A stretch of DNA of 64,000 nucleotides from Streptomyces eurythermus (GCF_014649115.1 NZ_BMSK01000028.1:1-64000), one strand, 5' to 3'; positions 25,628-34,883 are shown, numbered from the stretch's first letter. Translations and numbers: made by a program. The notes: a model not told the origin generated them from the sequence alone.

Positions 25628-26965
25628 ATGCATTCCTCCGCGGTCTTCCTGATCGAGTTCGGCGCGATCATCCTCGGCCTCGGGCTGCTCGGCCGGCTCG
25701 CCGCCCGCCTGCGGTTCTCGCCCATCCCGCTGTATCTGCTGGCCGGGCTGGCCTTCGGTGAGGGCGGGCTGCTGCCGCTCGGCACCAGCGAGGAGTTCGT
25801 GGCCATCGGCGCCGAGATCGGTGTCGTCCTGCTGCTGCTGATGCTCGGCCTCGAATACACCGCCGGCGATCTGGTCTCCAACCTGAAGACCCAGTACCCG
25901 GCCGGAATCGTCGACGCCACCCTCAACGCCCTGCCCGGCGCCGCCATGGCCCTGCTGCTGGGCTGGGGCCCGATCGCCGCCGTCGTCCTGGCCGGCATCA
26001 CCTGGATCTCCTCCTCCGGGGTCATCGCCAAGGTCCTCGGCGACCTGGGCCGGATCGGCAACCGGGAGACCCCGGTGATCCTCAGCATCCTGGTGCTGGA
26101 GGACCTGTCCATGGCGGTCTACCTGCCCGTCGTCACCGCCCTGCTGGCCGGGACCGGCATCGCCGCGGGCAGCGTCACGCTGGCCATCGCGCTCGGTGTG
26201 GCGAGCGTGGTGCTGCTGGTGGCCGTGCGCTACGGCCGGCACATCTCCCGCTTCGTCTCCACCGACGACCCCGAGAAGCTGCTGCTGGTGGTGCTCGGCC
26301 TGACCCTGGTGGTGGCCGGGGTCGCCCAGCAGCTCCAGGTCTCGGCGGCGGTCGGCGCGTTCCTGGTCGGCATCGCCCTGTCCGGCGAGGTCGCCGAGGG
26401 CGCGCACAACCTGCTGGCACCGCTGCGGGACCTGTTCGCGGCGGTGTTCTTCGTCTTCTTCGGCCTGCACACCGATCCGGCGAGCATTCCGCCGGTGCTG
26501 CTGCCCGCGCTCGCCCTGGCCGCCGTCACCACCCTCACCAAGATCGCCACCGGCTGGTGGGCGGCCCGCCGCGCGGGGATCTCCGGCCGGGGCCGCTGGC
26601 GGGCCGGGGGCACCCTGGTGGCCCGCGGCGAGTTCTCCATCGTCATCGCGGGACTCGCGGTCACCTCCGGCATCGACTCCGACCTCGGCCCGCTGGCCAC
26701 CGCCTATGTGCTGATCCTGGTCGTCCTCGGCCCGCTCACCGCCCGGTACACCGAGCCGCTCGCCCTCCGGCTGACCGGCAGCCTGGGCCGCACGCGCCCG
26801 GCTCCGGAGCCGGAGGCCGGACCCGGAGCCGAGCCCGGGGCCGAGGCAGGTCCCGGGGCCGGGGCAGGGTCCGAAGGGGAGCCCGGACCCGGCGCGGAGG
26901 CCCAGGCCGGGGGCGGTCCGGAGCCCGTCGCCCCGGACCAGGAGACACCGGTCAGCCGGTCCTGA
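25628..26965 (+). CDS. CPA2-family K+/H+ antiporter (KhtU-like)
   Basis: The 445 aa protein has about thirteen hydrophobic segments over residues 5-375 and the CPA2 pattern, with GLEYTAGDLVSNLK, TWISSSGVIAKVLGDLGRIGN and SAAVGAFLVGIALSGEVAEG. A cytosolic tail of about 60 residues is almost all Pro, Gly, Glu and Ala. Unlike Kef proteins it has no fused TrkA-N domain; the separate KhtT-like protein encoded just upstream takes that role. Potassium export under alkaline or ionic stress is the expected function. Confidence 0.9.
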   Translation: MHSSAVFLIEFGAIILGLGLLGRLAARLRFSPIPLYLLAGLAFGEGGLLPLGTSEEFVAIGAEIGVVLLLLMLGLEYTAGDLVSNLKTQYPAGIVDATLNALPGAAMALLLGWGPIAAVVLAGITWISSSGVIAKVLGDLGRIGNRETPVILSILVLEDLSMAVYLPVVTALLAGTGIAAGSVTLAIALGVASVVLLVAVRYGRHISRFVSTDDPEKLLLVVLGLTLVVAGVAQQLQVSAAVGAFLVGIALSGEVAEGAHNLLAPLRDLFAAVFFVFFGLHTDPASIPPVLLPALALAAVTTLTKIATGWWAARRAGISGRGRWRAGGTLVARGEFSIVIAGLAVTSGIDSDLGPLATAYVLILVVLGPLTARYTEPLALRLTGSLGRTRPAPEPEAGPGAEPGAEAGPGAGAGSEGEPGPGAEAQAGGGPEPVAPDQETPVSRS

Positions 26966-27022
26966 GCGCCACCGGTCAGCCGGTCCCGGGCACCGTCGCG
27001 GCGCCGACGTACGGTGGAGAGC

Positions 27023-27646
27023 ATGTCGTCACCTCCCCTCCCGGGACCGCTGGCCCACCTCGAACCGCTGCTCGGCCACTACGGCTACTGGGCCGTGGGG
27101 GCCGTGGTCTTCGTGGAGGACTTCGGGGTCCCCGCGCCCGGCGAGACGATCCTCCTCGCGGCGGGCGTGTACGCGGGCGCGGGGCGGCTGAACGTGGTGG
27201 CCGTGGCGCTCATCGCGTTCGCCGCGGCCGTCGCCGGGGACAACGTCGGCTATCTGATCGGCCGGGTCGGCGGACGGGCCTTCGTACACCGGTGGGGGCG
27301 GTACGTCTTCCTCACCCCGAAGCGGTTCGAGGCCGCCGAGGGATTTTTCACCCGGCACGGCGGCAAGATCGTGACCGTGGCCCGGTTCGTGGAGGGCCTG
27401 CGCCAGGCCAACGGCATCATCGCGGGCACGACCGGCATGCGCTGGCGCCGCTTCCTCGCCTTCAACGCCCTCGGCGCGGCCCTGTGGGTCGGCCTGTGGA
27501 CCACCCTGGCCTATCTGGCCGGCAGCCACATCACCGCGATCTACGACGAGATCCGGCGCTACCAGCTGTACGTCGTCCTCGCCGTCGCCGTCGTGATCGC
27601 GGGGTTCGTCGTACGCCACCTCGTGCGGCGGCGCCGCGCCCGCTGA
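27023..27646 (+). CDS. DedA-family membrane protein
   Basis: The 207 aa protein has the DedA/SNARE-associated pattern: FVEDFGVPAPGETILLAAGVYAG, AAAVAGDNVGYLIGRVGG, FFTRHGGKIVTVARFVEGLRQ and GTTGMRWRRFLAFNALGAALW. These family members are likely flippases for undecaprenyl phosphate or phospholipids. The acidic residue in FVEDFG and the Arg in ARFVEGLR are the conserved key residues. ATG 27023 was chosen because GGTGGAGAG precedes it. Confidence 0.88.
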   Translation: MSSPPLPGPLAHLEPLLGHYGYWAVGAVVFVEDFGVPAPGETILLAAGVYAGAGRLNVVAVALIAFAAAVAGDNVGYLIGRVGGRAFVHRWGRYVFLTPKRFEAAEGFFTRHGGKIVTVARFVEGLRQANGIIAGTTGMRWRRFLAFNALGAALWVGLWTTLAYLAGSHITAIYDEIRRYQLYVVLAVAVVIAGFVVRHLVRRRRAR

Positions 27647-27729
27647 TCCGCCGCCGGGTTTGGACGCCGGTGCAGCGGCAATCCGGAGGGGGACCACAGA
27701 CCGCGTCCTACGTTGGGAAGTGACACACG

Positions 27730-27906
27730 ATGGCCGGCAACCAGAAGGCGAAGGCCAAGGCGGAGCAGGCCAAGGGCAAGGCGAAGGAGGCCCTGGGCCG
27801 CGCCGTCGGCAACGAGAGCATGGAGGCCGAGGGCCGCGCGCAGGGCGCCAAGGGAGACGCCCGGCAGAGCAAGGAGAAGGCGAAGGACGTCTTCAAGAAG
27901 CACTGA
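27730..27906 (+). CDS. CsbD-family stress protein
   Basis: A 58 aa hydrophilic protein, MAGNQKAKAKAEQAKGKAKE followed by ALGRAVGNESMEAEGRAQG and ending EKAKDVFKKH, is a textbook CsbD-like sequence. It is Lys/Ala/Glu-rich and helical. Family members are general-stress proteins of unknown mechanism, often under sigma-B-type control. It lies between DedA and an RsbW-like kinase gene and is followed by a very strong terminator. Confidence 0.85.
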   Translation: MAGNQKAKAKAEQAKGKAKEALGRAVGNESMEAEGRAQGAKGDARQSKEKAKDVFKKH

Positions 27907-27949
27907 GAAGACGGCTCCGACCACCGAGGTGTGTGCCGGTCCGGCAGCC

Positions 27950-27996
27950 GAGCGGGCCCGGGAGTTCCAGCGCGAGCGGAACTCCCGGGCCCGCTC
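27950..27996 (+). terminator. Strong hairpin terminator after csbD-like gene
   Basis: A perfect 19 bp stem, GAGCGGGCCCGGGAGTTCC paired with its complement around a 9 nt loop, lies 44 bp past the CsbD-like stop codon. It is one of the longest perfect stems in the window. Confidence 0.85.
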
Positions 27997-28147
27997 TGCG
28001 CACCGGACCGGGGCGTTCCTGCCCATCCGGGGGATTCCTCGCAAACGTCCCCTTGACCCGCCGCCCAGCGGGTAGCCGAGCAGGGACGGCACGGCACCCC
28101 TGTGCACAGGAAGGGCCCCTGACCCCAGAGGAAAAGGGCAACGAGGT

Positions 28148-28600
28148 ATGGACATCCCGCTCAGGACCCACGCGACGACCACACGGGACCGCCCGGCGGT
28201 CCTGCGGTACAGCCGCACCTGGGACGCCGGCGTCTCCAGCATCGCCGAGGCCAGAGACGCCGTCGCCGACCTGCTCGCGCGGGCGCGGCCGGCTCCCGAA
28301 CGGCGTTCGGTGCAGGATGCCCAGCTGGTCGTCAGCGAACTCGTCACCAACGCGGCCAAGCACGCGCCCGGCCCCTGCGCGCTGGGCCTGGAGGTGCTGC
28401 CGGGCGCGCGGGCGCTGCGCGTCATCGTCACGGACACCTCCCGGGAGCCGCCGCGCAGGCGTCCCCCCGACCCCCGCCGGGTCGGCGGCCACGGTCTGCA
28501 CCTGGTGGCCATGCTCGCCCGCGACCTGGAGGTGACCTGGCCGGCCCACGGCAAGCGGGTCACGGTGACCGTACCGCTGACCCCGCGAGCGACCGGCTGA
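28148..28600 (+). CDS. RsbW-like ATP-binding (anti-sigma type) kinase
   Basis: The 150 aa protein has the GHKL ATPase N-box AQLVVSELVTNAAKHAPG and the G-box HGLHLVAMLARDLEVTWPAHGKRV. These small HATPase_c proteins are anti-sigma-type kinases in partner-switching systems and are numerous in Streptomyces. Two SpoIIE phosphatases in this window (5.6-6.8 kb and 48.8-49.6 kb) are possible opponents, but no antagonist or sigma gene is adjacent. Confidence 0.85.
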   Translation: MDIPLRTHATTTRDRPAVLRYSRTWDAGVSSIAEARDAVADLLARARPAPERRSVQDAQLVVSELVTNAAKHAPGPCALGLEVLPGARALRVIVTDTSREPPRRRPPDPRRVGGHGLHLVAMLARDLEVTWPAHGKRVTVTVPLTPRATG

Positions 28601-28677
28601 CCGACGGCACCCCGCCCATCCGCCGCCGGCCGAGGTCACCGTCCACCCGCGCGACAGCCGCCTCCCCGTCGGCGGGG

Positions 28678-30870
28678 TCAGCCGGCCGACCCCATGAGTC
28701 CGCGCACGGCCTTCCGGCGGGGCCTGTGGGTGCCCGGCCCGGCCGCCCAGTCCGGCGGTGTCTCACCGTCCACCACGAACTCCAGGAGCAGCGGCCCGCG
28801 CCCGCCCAGCGCTTCGTCCCAGGCGGAGCCCACCTGCCGGGGCCGGTCGCAGCGTACGGCGGGCAGCCCGGCCAGCCTCGCCCATCGCGCGTACGGCAGC
28901 GCGGGGACCTCGGCGGAGAGCGGGATCAGCGGGTCGCCCGCGGCGGCCCGGCGCTGCCAGGTGAGCCGGTTCAGGTCGCCGTTGTTGAAGACGCAGAACA
29001 CCAACGGGGGCAGTCCCGCCAGCCGGTCCAAGTGGCGCCGGACGGTGATCAGCTCGTTCAGGCCGCCGCCTTGCAGCGCGCCGTCGCCGACGAGGGCGAT
29101 CACCGGCCGGTCGGGGGCGGCGAATCTGGCGGCCACGGCGTACGGGACGGCCGCGCCGGGCAGCGCGAGGTGGCCCGAGAGCAGCGAGCGCATGCCGGTC
29201 CGGAGCCGGAGGTGGCGGGTCCACCAGTCCAGCGCGGTGCCGGAGTCGGTGGTGACGACGGCGCGTTCCGGCAGCCGCGCGGACAGCTCGGCGACGACCG
29301 ACCGTGGGTTGACCGACGTACCGAAGTAGCGGCGGGCCCGGGTCTCCCCCGCCGCCCGCCACGCCCGTACCGTGCGCTCCACCCGGACGGCCCAGGCGCG
29401 GTCGGCGCCTCCGCGCAGCAGCGGGAGCAGCGCTTCGAGGCAGGCCGTCACGTCGCCGTTCACCCGGACGGCGGAAGCCTCAGGAGCAAGCGGGCAGTCC
29501 TCCGGGTTCCGGTCCACGGTGACGATCCGGCACCGGCCGGGAGCCGGCAGCAGGGCGGGATCCAGGTCCTCGGCGCCGACGAGGAGCAGCGTGCCGCAGT
29601 CCCGCAGCAGGGCCGCGGCGGCCTCGCTGCCGAGCGGGCCCGCCACACCGGCGAGATACGGCAGGTCGTCCGGCAGCGCGTCCCGGGCCAGGGCGGTGGT
29701 GGCGACCCCGGCGCCGAGCAGCCGGGCCGCCCTGGCCGCCTGCCCGGCCGCCGCGCGGCCCGCGTTGCCGAGCACGACGACGGCCCGGCCACCGCCGCCG
29801 AGCACCTCGGCCGCACGGCGGAGACCGGCGACGCCGGCGGGCCCCGCCGGAGCCGGCCCGGGCCGGATATCGCGGGAACCGGAGGCACCGGCCGGGCTGA
29901 AGGAACCGGAGGAGCCGACGGCACCGGACGGCCCGACGGAACCGGAGGGGTCGGAGGGACCGAACGGACCGGAGGGGTCGGAGGGGCCGAACGGACCGGA
30001 GGAGCCGGGCGAACCCGAGGAAGCCAACAGACCGGAGGAGCCGGAGGAACCCACGGAGCCGGACGGCTCGGAGGAACCCGGCGAACCCGAGGAACCCGAG
30101 AGCCCGGAGGAACCGGAGGAACCCACGGAACCGGACGGGTCGGAGGAGCCCGGCGAACCAGAGGAACCCGACAGACCGGAGGAACCGGAAGGACCCACGG
30201 AACCCGACAGGCCGGGGGAACCCGGTGACCCCCAGGAACCGGACAGCCCCGAGGAGCCGGACGGCCCCCGGTAACCGGGCAGACCGGAGGAACCCGGCCG
30301 CCCGGAGAAGTCGTACGGCCCCGAGGAGCCCGACCGCTCGGAGAAGTCCGAGGGCCGGGACGGGCCGGACAGGGCGGGCGGGGCCGGGGCCGCCAGGGTC
30401 TCGCGGGGCAGGATCAGGCTCGCCACGCCCCGGTCGCCGAGCGCGGCCCGCACCGCCCGGTCGAGGGCGTCACCGGCCGGCTCCGGCCCGGACACCTGCT
30501 CGCAGTACACGCAGACCTCCGCCAGATGGCGCACGGCCGGGCCGCCCCCGCGCCGGGGCACCGGGTCCGCGCCCACCAGGGCCAGCACCGGCGCGCGGTC
30601 GGCCGCCGCGTCGTACAGCCCGGCCAGCAGCCGCAGCACGCCCGCCCCCGGCGGGGCGAGACAACAGCCCGGCCGGCCGGTGAGCTTGGCCTCGGCGCAG
30701 GCCATGAGCGCGGCGGACTCCTCGCCCCGCGCCTGGATGAACTCCGGGACCCCGGGGCCACCGCCGAGGGCCCGCACGAGCGGGTCGACGGCCAGTCCCG
30801 GCACGCCGTACACCCGGCCCACGCCCGCGTCCCGCAGCCGGGCGGCGAGTCTGTCGGACACCTTCACCAC
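28678..30870 (-). CDS. Thiamine-diphosphate-dependent enzyme with collagen-like insertion
   Basis: The 730 aa protein has a PYR-type N-terminal domain (residues about 5-165: VYGVPGLAVDPLVRAL, and catalytic Glu in ARGEESAALMA). A central domain follows (about 335-480), then a PP domain (about 540-700) with the ThDP/Mg motif VGDGALQGGGLNELITVRRH leading to FNNGDLN. This places it with acetolactate synthase, pyruvate oxidase and related enzymes; the substrate is not clear. Between PYR and central domains it carries about 165 residues of Gly-X-Y repeats not found in ordinary family members. GTG 30870 follows AGGGAGG. Confidence 0.8.
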   Translation of the reverse strand: MVKVSDRLAARLRDAGVGRVYGVPGLAVDPLVRALGGGPGVPEFIQARGEESAALMACAEAKLTGRPGCCLAPPGAGVLRLLAGLYDAAADRAPVLALVGADPVPRRGGGPAVRHLAEVCVYCEQVSGPEPAGDALDRAVRAALGDRGVASLILPRETLAAPAPPALSGPSRPSDFSERSGSSGPYDFSGRPGSSGLPGYRGPSGSSGLSGSWGSPGSPGLSGSVGPSGSSGLSGSSGSPGSSDPSGSVGSSGSSGLSGSSGSPGSSEPSGSVGSSGSSGLLASSGSPGSSGPFGPSDPSGPFGPSDPSGSVGPSGAVGSSGSFSPAGASGSRDIRPGPAPAGPAGVAGLRRAAEVLGGGGRAVVVLGNAGRAAAGQAARAARLLGAGVATTALARDALPDDLPYLAGVAGPLGSEAAAALLRDCGTLLLVGAEDLDPALLPAPGRCRIVTVDRNPEDCPLAPEASAVRVNGDVTACLEALLPLLRGGADRAWAVRVERTVRAWRAAGETRARRYFGTSVNPRSVVAELSARLPERAVVTTDSGTALDWWTRHLRLRTGMRSLLSGHLALPGAAVPYAVAARFAAPDRPVIALVGDGALQGGGLNELITVRRHLDRLAGLPPLVFCVFNNGDLNRLTWQRRAAAGDPLIPLSAEVPALPYARWARLAGLPAVRCDRPRQVGSAWDEALGGRGPLLLEFVVDGETPPDWAAGPGTHRPRRKAVRGLMGSAG
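29872..30372 (-). repeat. Collagen-like Gly-X-Y repeat region inside the ThDP enzyme gene
   Basis: About 500 bp with a 9 bp period (GGAACCGGAGGAGCC-like units on the plus strand) encodes about 55 triplets such as GSS GLS GSS GSP GSS. Every third residue is Gly, with a few Asp, Glu or Ala substitutions. The triplet register does not slip across the block. It corresponds to about residues 167-333 of the enzyme. Confidence 0.85.
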
Positions 30871-31087
30871 GGCGACCTCCCTGAGCCCCGGCGGCCACTG
30901 GTCCGGGCCACCGGGTAGCCGCGCGCCGAACGCGGCAAACGGGCCGGGAGGACCACCGGACGCCACAACGGACCCGCCCGACCCGGCGGACCCGGCCGAC
31001 CCGGCCGACCGATCAACCCCGCGGCCCTCCCTGACGAGCGGAGCGGGGGCGGTCGTGCCAGGCTCGGAGGGGAAGCACACGCAGTGA

Positions 31088-32788
31088 GTGAGCCGGCACC
31101 GGGCGGAAGGCGAGCACGCGGTGGAGGAGTCGCGGGAGCGGGGGCCGGCCCGGCGCGCGGGACGCGGTGAGCGCGTGGTGACGGCGCTGGACCAGCGGCT
31201 TCCGGCCGTCGCCGCGGGCCGTGAGTTCCTGCGCAAGTCCTTCCCCGACCACTGGTCGTTCCTGCTGGGCGAACTGGCGCTGTACAGCCTGCTGGTGCTG
31301 GTGCTCACGGGCGGGTGGCTGACGTTCTTCTTCCACCCGGACATGACGGAACTCCCGTACGCCGGCTCGTACGCGCCGCTGCGCGGCACGATGACCACCG
31401 AGGCGTACGCGTCCGTGCTGCACATCGGCTTCGAGGTGCGCGGCGGGCTGCTGCTGCGGCAGACGCACCACTGGGCGTCGCTGGTGTTCGTCGCGGCCAT
31501 CGGCGTGCACCTGCTGCGGATCTTCCTCACCGGCGCGTTCCGGCGGCCCAGGGAGCTGAACTGGACGGTCGGGGTGACGCTGTTCCTGCTCGCCCTGATG
31601 GAGGGCTTCTGCGGCTACTCGCTCCCCGACGACCTGCTGTCCGGCACCGGTCTGCGCACCGCGCAGGGCATCGTGCTGTCGGTGCCGGTCGTGGGCACGT
31701 ACCTGTCGTTCCTCCTCTTCGGCGGCCAGTTCCCGGGGCACGAGATCATTTCCCGGCTGTACGTGACGCACGTGCTGCTGGTCCCCGGTCTGCTGCTGGC
31801 GCTGGTGGGGGTGCACCTGACGTACGTCGTGGTGCACAAGCACACCCAGTGGGCGCGGCCCGGCCGCACCAACCGCAACGTGATCGGCAAGCCGCTGGTG
31901 CCGCAGTACACGGCGAAGTCGGCGGGCCTGTTCCTGATCGTGGCGGGCGTGCTCGCGGCGATGGGGGCGCTGTTCCAGATCAACCCGGTGTGGGACTTCG
32001 GGCCGTACCGGGCCGACCACGTCTCCCTGGACTCGCAGCCCGACTGGTACGTGGGCTACCTGGAGGGCGCGCTGCGGCTGATGCCGGCCGCGGAGACGGA
32101 CATCGCCGGGCACACCGTCGCCTGGGACGTGTTCCTGCCCGGAGTCGTGCTGCCCGCGGTGCTGTTCCTGGCCCTGTACTCCTACCCGTTCTTCGAGCGG
32201 TGGCTCGCCGGTCCCGGGCCGGAGCAGCACCTGTGCGACCGGCCGCGCGACCGGCCCGCCCGGACCGCGCTCGGCGCGGCGGCCGTGTCGGCCTACGCGG
32301 TGCTGCTCCTGGCCGGCGGGCAGGACGTGCTGGCCTACGTGTTCGGCCTGCCGGTGGAGCTGATCACCCGCACCCTGCGCGTCGCGCTGTTCGCCGTGCC
32401 GCTCGTGACCTTCCACGCCACCAGACGGGCGTGTCTCGGGCTCCAGGCGGCCGACCGGCTGCGGCTGCTGACCGGGGATACGACCGGCGAGGTGCGGCGC
32501 ACGGCGGGCGGCGGCTACGAGGAGGCGCACACCCTGCTGCCCCGCGAGGAGGTCTGCCGCATGCTGGTGCGCGACACGCCCCGGCCCCGGACGGCGGGCG
32601 CGGAGGCCTGGCGCTGGCTGCGCCGGCACCGGCTGCGCAACGCCCTCAGCCGCTGGTACTTCGGCCGGAGCGTGGAGTTGCCGGCCACGGCGGACCAGCG
32701 GCGCCGGGTGGCGTATGCGCGGGCCGCGCCGGGCGAGCGGCCCGAGGAGGAGGCGGCACAAGCCGTGAGCGAGAAGGAGACGCCGTGA
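31088..32788 (+). CDS. Cytochrome b (bc1 b-subunit type) of the formate island
   Basis: The 566 aa membrane protein has the two-heme b core. Helix B carries QTHHWASLVFVAAIGVHLLR and helix D carries RLYVTHVLLVPGLLLALVG followed by VHLTYVVVHKH, giving four His ligands spaced 13-14 residues. Its N-terminal part resembles QcrB, with a further set of helices and a charged tail after residue 400. Its stop overlaps the GTG of the Fe-S subunit gene. No Rieske or cytochrome c1 gene is in the window, so it probably moves electrons between the dehydrogenase and quinone rather than acting in a bc1 complex. A later GTG at 31121 is also possible as start. Confidence 0.82.
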   Translation: MSRHRAEGEHAVEESRERGPARRAGRGERVVTALDQRLPAVAAGREFLRKSFPDHWSFLLGELALYSLLVLVLTGGWLTFFFHPDMTELPYAGSYAPLRGTMTTEAYASVLHIGFEVRGGLLLRQTHHWASLVFVAAIGVHLLRIFLTGAFRRPRELNWTVGVTLFLLALMEGFCGYSLPDDLLSGTGLRTAQGIVLSVPVVGTYLSFLLFGGQFPGHEIISRLYVTHVLLVPGLLLALVGVHLTYVVVHKHTQWARPGRTNRNVIGKPLVPQYTAKSAGLFLIVAGVLAAMGALFQINPVWDFGPYRADHVSLDSQPDWYVGYLEGALRLMPAAETDIAGHTVAWDVFLPGVVLPAVLFLALYSYPFFERWLAGPGPEQHLCDRPRDRPARTALGAAAVSAYAVLLLAGGQDVLAYVFGLPVELITRTLRVALFAVPLVTFHATRRACLGLQAADRLRLLTGDTTGEVRRTAGGGYEEAHTLLPREEVCRMLVRDTPRPRTAGAEAWRWLRRHRLRNALSRWYFGRSVELPATADQRRRVAYARAAPGERPEEEAAQAVSEKETP

Positions 32789-33750
32789 CCGAGGGTGCCG
32801 ACCGGGGCGGGAACGCGCTGTACGGCCCGCAGCCGGACGTGTCCGGCGCGGCCGGCTGTCCCGACGCCCCGCCGCGCGTGGGCTTCTTCACCGACACCTC
32901 CGTGTGCATCGGCTGCAAGGCGTGCGAGGTGGCGTGCAAGGAGTGGAACGCGATCCCGGAGGACGGCCTGGAACTGACCGGCATGTCCTACGACAACACG
33001 CGCGGCCTCGGCGCCGACACCTGGCGGCACGTGGCCTTCGTGGAGCAGAGCGGGCCGTTCGGGGGACCGGAGGCGGCACCGGACGGCGCGGCGGACGTGG
33101 ACGTGTTCGCCGCCGCGTCCCGCCTCGGCACCGGTCCGGGGCCCGCCCGTACGGCCTTTCCGGTGACCCCCGACGGCCGTACCGAGCTGCGCTGGCTGAT
33201 GTCGTCGGACGTGTGCAAGCACTGCACGCACGCGGGCTGCCTGGACGTGTGTCCCACGGGGGCGCTGTTCCGCACCGAGTTCGGCACGGTCGTCGTCCAG
33301 CAGGACATCTGCAACGGCTGCGGCTACTGCGTGCCCGCGTGCCCCTACGGCGTCATCGGCAGGCGGGAGGGCGACGGGCGGGTGTGGAAGTGCACGCTGT
33401 GCTACGACCGGCTCGGCGTCGGCCTGGAACCCGCCTGCGCCAAGTCCTGCCCGACGGAATCCATCCAGTTCGGGCCGCTCGAGGAGCTGCGGGAGAGGGC
33501 CCGGGAGCGGGTGGCGCGGCTGCACGCGGCCGGTGTCACCGACGCCCGTCTGTACGGCGAGAGCCCCGAGGACGGGGTGGGCGGCGCCGGGGCGTTCTTC
33601 CTGCTGCTGGACGAGCCGGAGGTGTACGGGCTGCCGCCGGACCCGCAGGTCACCACCCGGGACCTGCCCGCGATGTGGCGGCACGCGGCGGCGGCCGCGG
33701 TGACCCTGGCGGCCCTGGTCCTGGGCAGCTGCGCGAGGAGGAAGCGATGA
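32785..33750 (+). CDS. Formate dehydrogenase Fe-S (beta) subunit
   Basis: The 321 aa protein has four 4Fe-4S ferredoxin motifs: SVCIGCKACEVACKEWN (about 33), VCKHCTHAGCLDVCPTG (about 147), QDICNGCGYCVPACPYGV (about 175) and KCTLCYDRLGVGLEPACAKSC (about 201). This is the FdnH/HybA layout. A C-terminal hydrophobic segment (AAAAAVTLAALVLGS, about 302-316) anchors it in the membrane. It overlaps the cytochrome b gene by 4 bp and the NrfD gene by 4 bp, a tightly coupled operon. It should pass electrons from the selenoprotein alpha subunit to the membrane partners. Confidence 0.92.
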   Translation: MTEGADRGGNALYGPQPDVSGAAGCPDAPPRVGFFTDTSVCIGCKACEVACKEWNAIPEDGLELTGMSYDNTRGLGADTWRHVAFVEQSGPFGGPEAAPDGAADVDVFAAASRLGTGPGPARTAFPVTPDGRTELRWLMSSDVCKHCTHAGCLDVCPTGALFRTEFGTVVVQQDICNGCGYCVPACPYGVIGRREGDGRVWKCTLCYDRLGVGLEPACAKSCPTESIQFGPLEELRERARERVARLHAAGVTDARLYGESPEDGVGGAGAFFLLLDEPEVYGLPPDPQVTTRDLPAMWRHAAAAAVTLAALVLGSCARRKR

Positions 33751-34766
33751 GCGAGTCGGACGTCACCCGGGACGGTGTGCGGGGCGCGCGGCCGGGCCGG
33801 GAGGCGGTGACCGGGGACCGGGCGGGCCGCCGTCGGCGGCGCGGTGGCCGGGGCGAGCGGCCGGTGGTGCCGGAGGCGGAGTTCGGGTCGTACTACGGCC
33901 TGCCCGTCATCTCCAAGCCGCCGTGGGAGCCGCTGGACATCGCCGGGTACCTGTACCTCGGCGGGCTGGCCGGGGCGTCCTCGCTGCTGGCGGCCGGGGC
34001 CCGGCTGACCGGCCGGCCGGGGCTCGCGGCGCCGGCGCTCACGGCCGCGGCCGGGGCGATCTCGCTGTCCCTGGCGGCGCTGGTGCACGACCTGGGGCGG
34101 CCGGCCCGGTTCCTGTACATGCTGCGGGTGTGCAAGCCGACCTCCCCGATGAACGTGGGCTCGTGGCTGCTGGCGGCGTACGCGCCGCTGACGCTGACCG
34201 CCGCGGCCACCGGGGTCGCGGGCCGGTACCGGCTGCTGGGCGCGGCCGCCACGGCGGGCGCCGCGGTCCTCGGCCCGGCCGTGGCGACGTACACCGCGGT
34301 GCTGCTGTCGGACACGGCGGTGCCGTCCTGGCACGAGGGCCACCGTGAACTGCCGTTCGTCTTCGCGGGTTCGGCGGCCGGCGCCGCGTCGGGGCTGGCG
34401 CTGGCCGTGGCCCCGGCCGGCCAGGCCGGTCCCGCCCGCCGGCTCGCCGTCCTCGGTACCGCCCTGGAACTGGGCGCGTTCCACACGATGAAGCGGCGCA
34501 TGGGCCTGGCCGCGCGGCCCTTCGGGCAGGGCAGGGCGGGGCTGCTGGTGCGGACGTCGGAGCTGCTGACGGCGGGCGGCGCGGTCCTGGGCCTGTGCTC
34601 CGCCCGGGACCGGCGCCTCGCCGTGGCGGCCGGGACCGCGCTCCTGGCCGGCTCGGCGGCCCTGCGCTTCGGCGTGTTCCACGCCGGGGTGGCGTCGGCG
34701 GAGGACCCGGCGTACACGGTCCTCCCGCAGCGGGAACGCCTGGAGGCACTCGCGTCACGCCCCTGA
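33747..34766 (+). CDS. NrfD/PsrC-type membrane subunit
   Basis: The 339 aa protein starts with a basic tail of about 45 residues. It then reads EFGSYYGLPVISKPPWEPLDIAGYLYLGGLAGASS, the typical opening of NrfD-like proteins in formate dehydrogenase clusters. About eight helices follow; LVHDLGRPARFLYMLRV and KPTSPMNVGSW are family motifs. NrfD proteins exchange electrons with quinone without heme. With a cytochrome b in the same operon, the complex has two candidate quinone-facing subunits. The ATG overlaps the previous stop. Confidence 0.88.
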   Translation: MSESDVTRDGVRGARPGREAVTGDRAGRRRRRGGRGERPVVPEAEFGSYYGLPVISKPPWEPLDIAGYLYLGGLAGASSLLAAGARLTGRPGLAAPALTAAAGAISLSLAALVHDLGRPARFLYMLRVCKPTSPMNVGSWLLAAYAPLTLTAAATGVAGRYRLLGAAATAGAAVLGPAVATYTAVLLSDTAVPSWHEGHRELPFVFAGSAAGAASGLALAVAPAGQAGPARRLAVLGTALELGAFHTMKRRMGLAARPFGQGRAGLLVRTSELLTAGGAVLGLCSARDRRLAVAAGTALLAGSAALRFGVFHAGVASAEDPAYTVLPQRERLEALASRP

Positions 34767-34883
34767 CCGGGCCGGGCCGGCGCTGGCGGAATTCCGTGAC
34801 TGTCTGTCACTTTCGCCGCTGTCGGCCCGGATCCGCCGTTCCTAGGCTCATGGTGATCAGTCGCCCGTGAGAGGAACGCGCAG

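Noticed and set aside
29372..30274. Open frame on the plus strand with Pro-Glu-Gly repeats (EEPTEPDGSEEPGEPEEP).
   Set aside because: It is the antisense of the collagen-like repeat in the ThDP enzyme gene; no start or ribosome site supports it.
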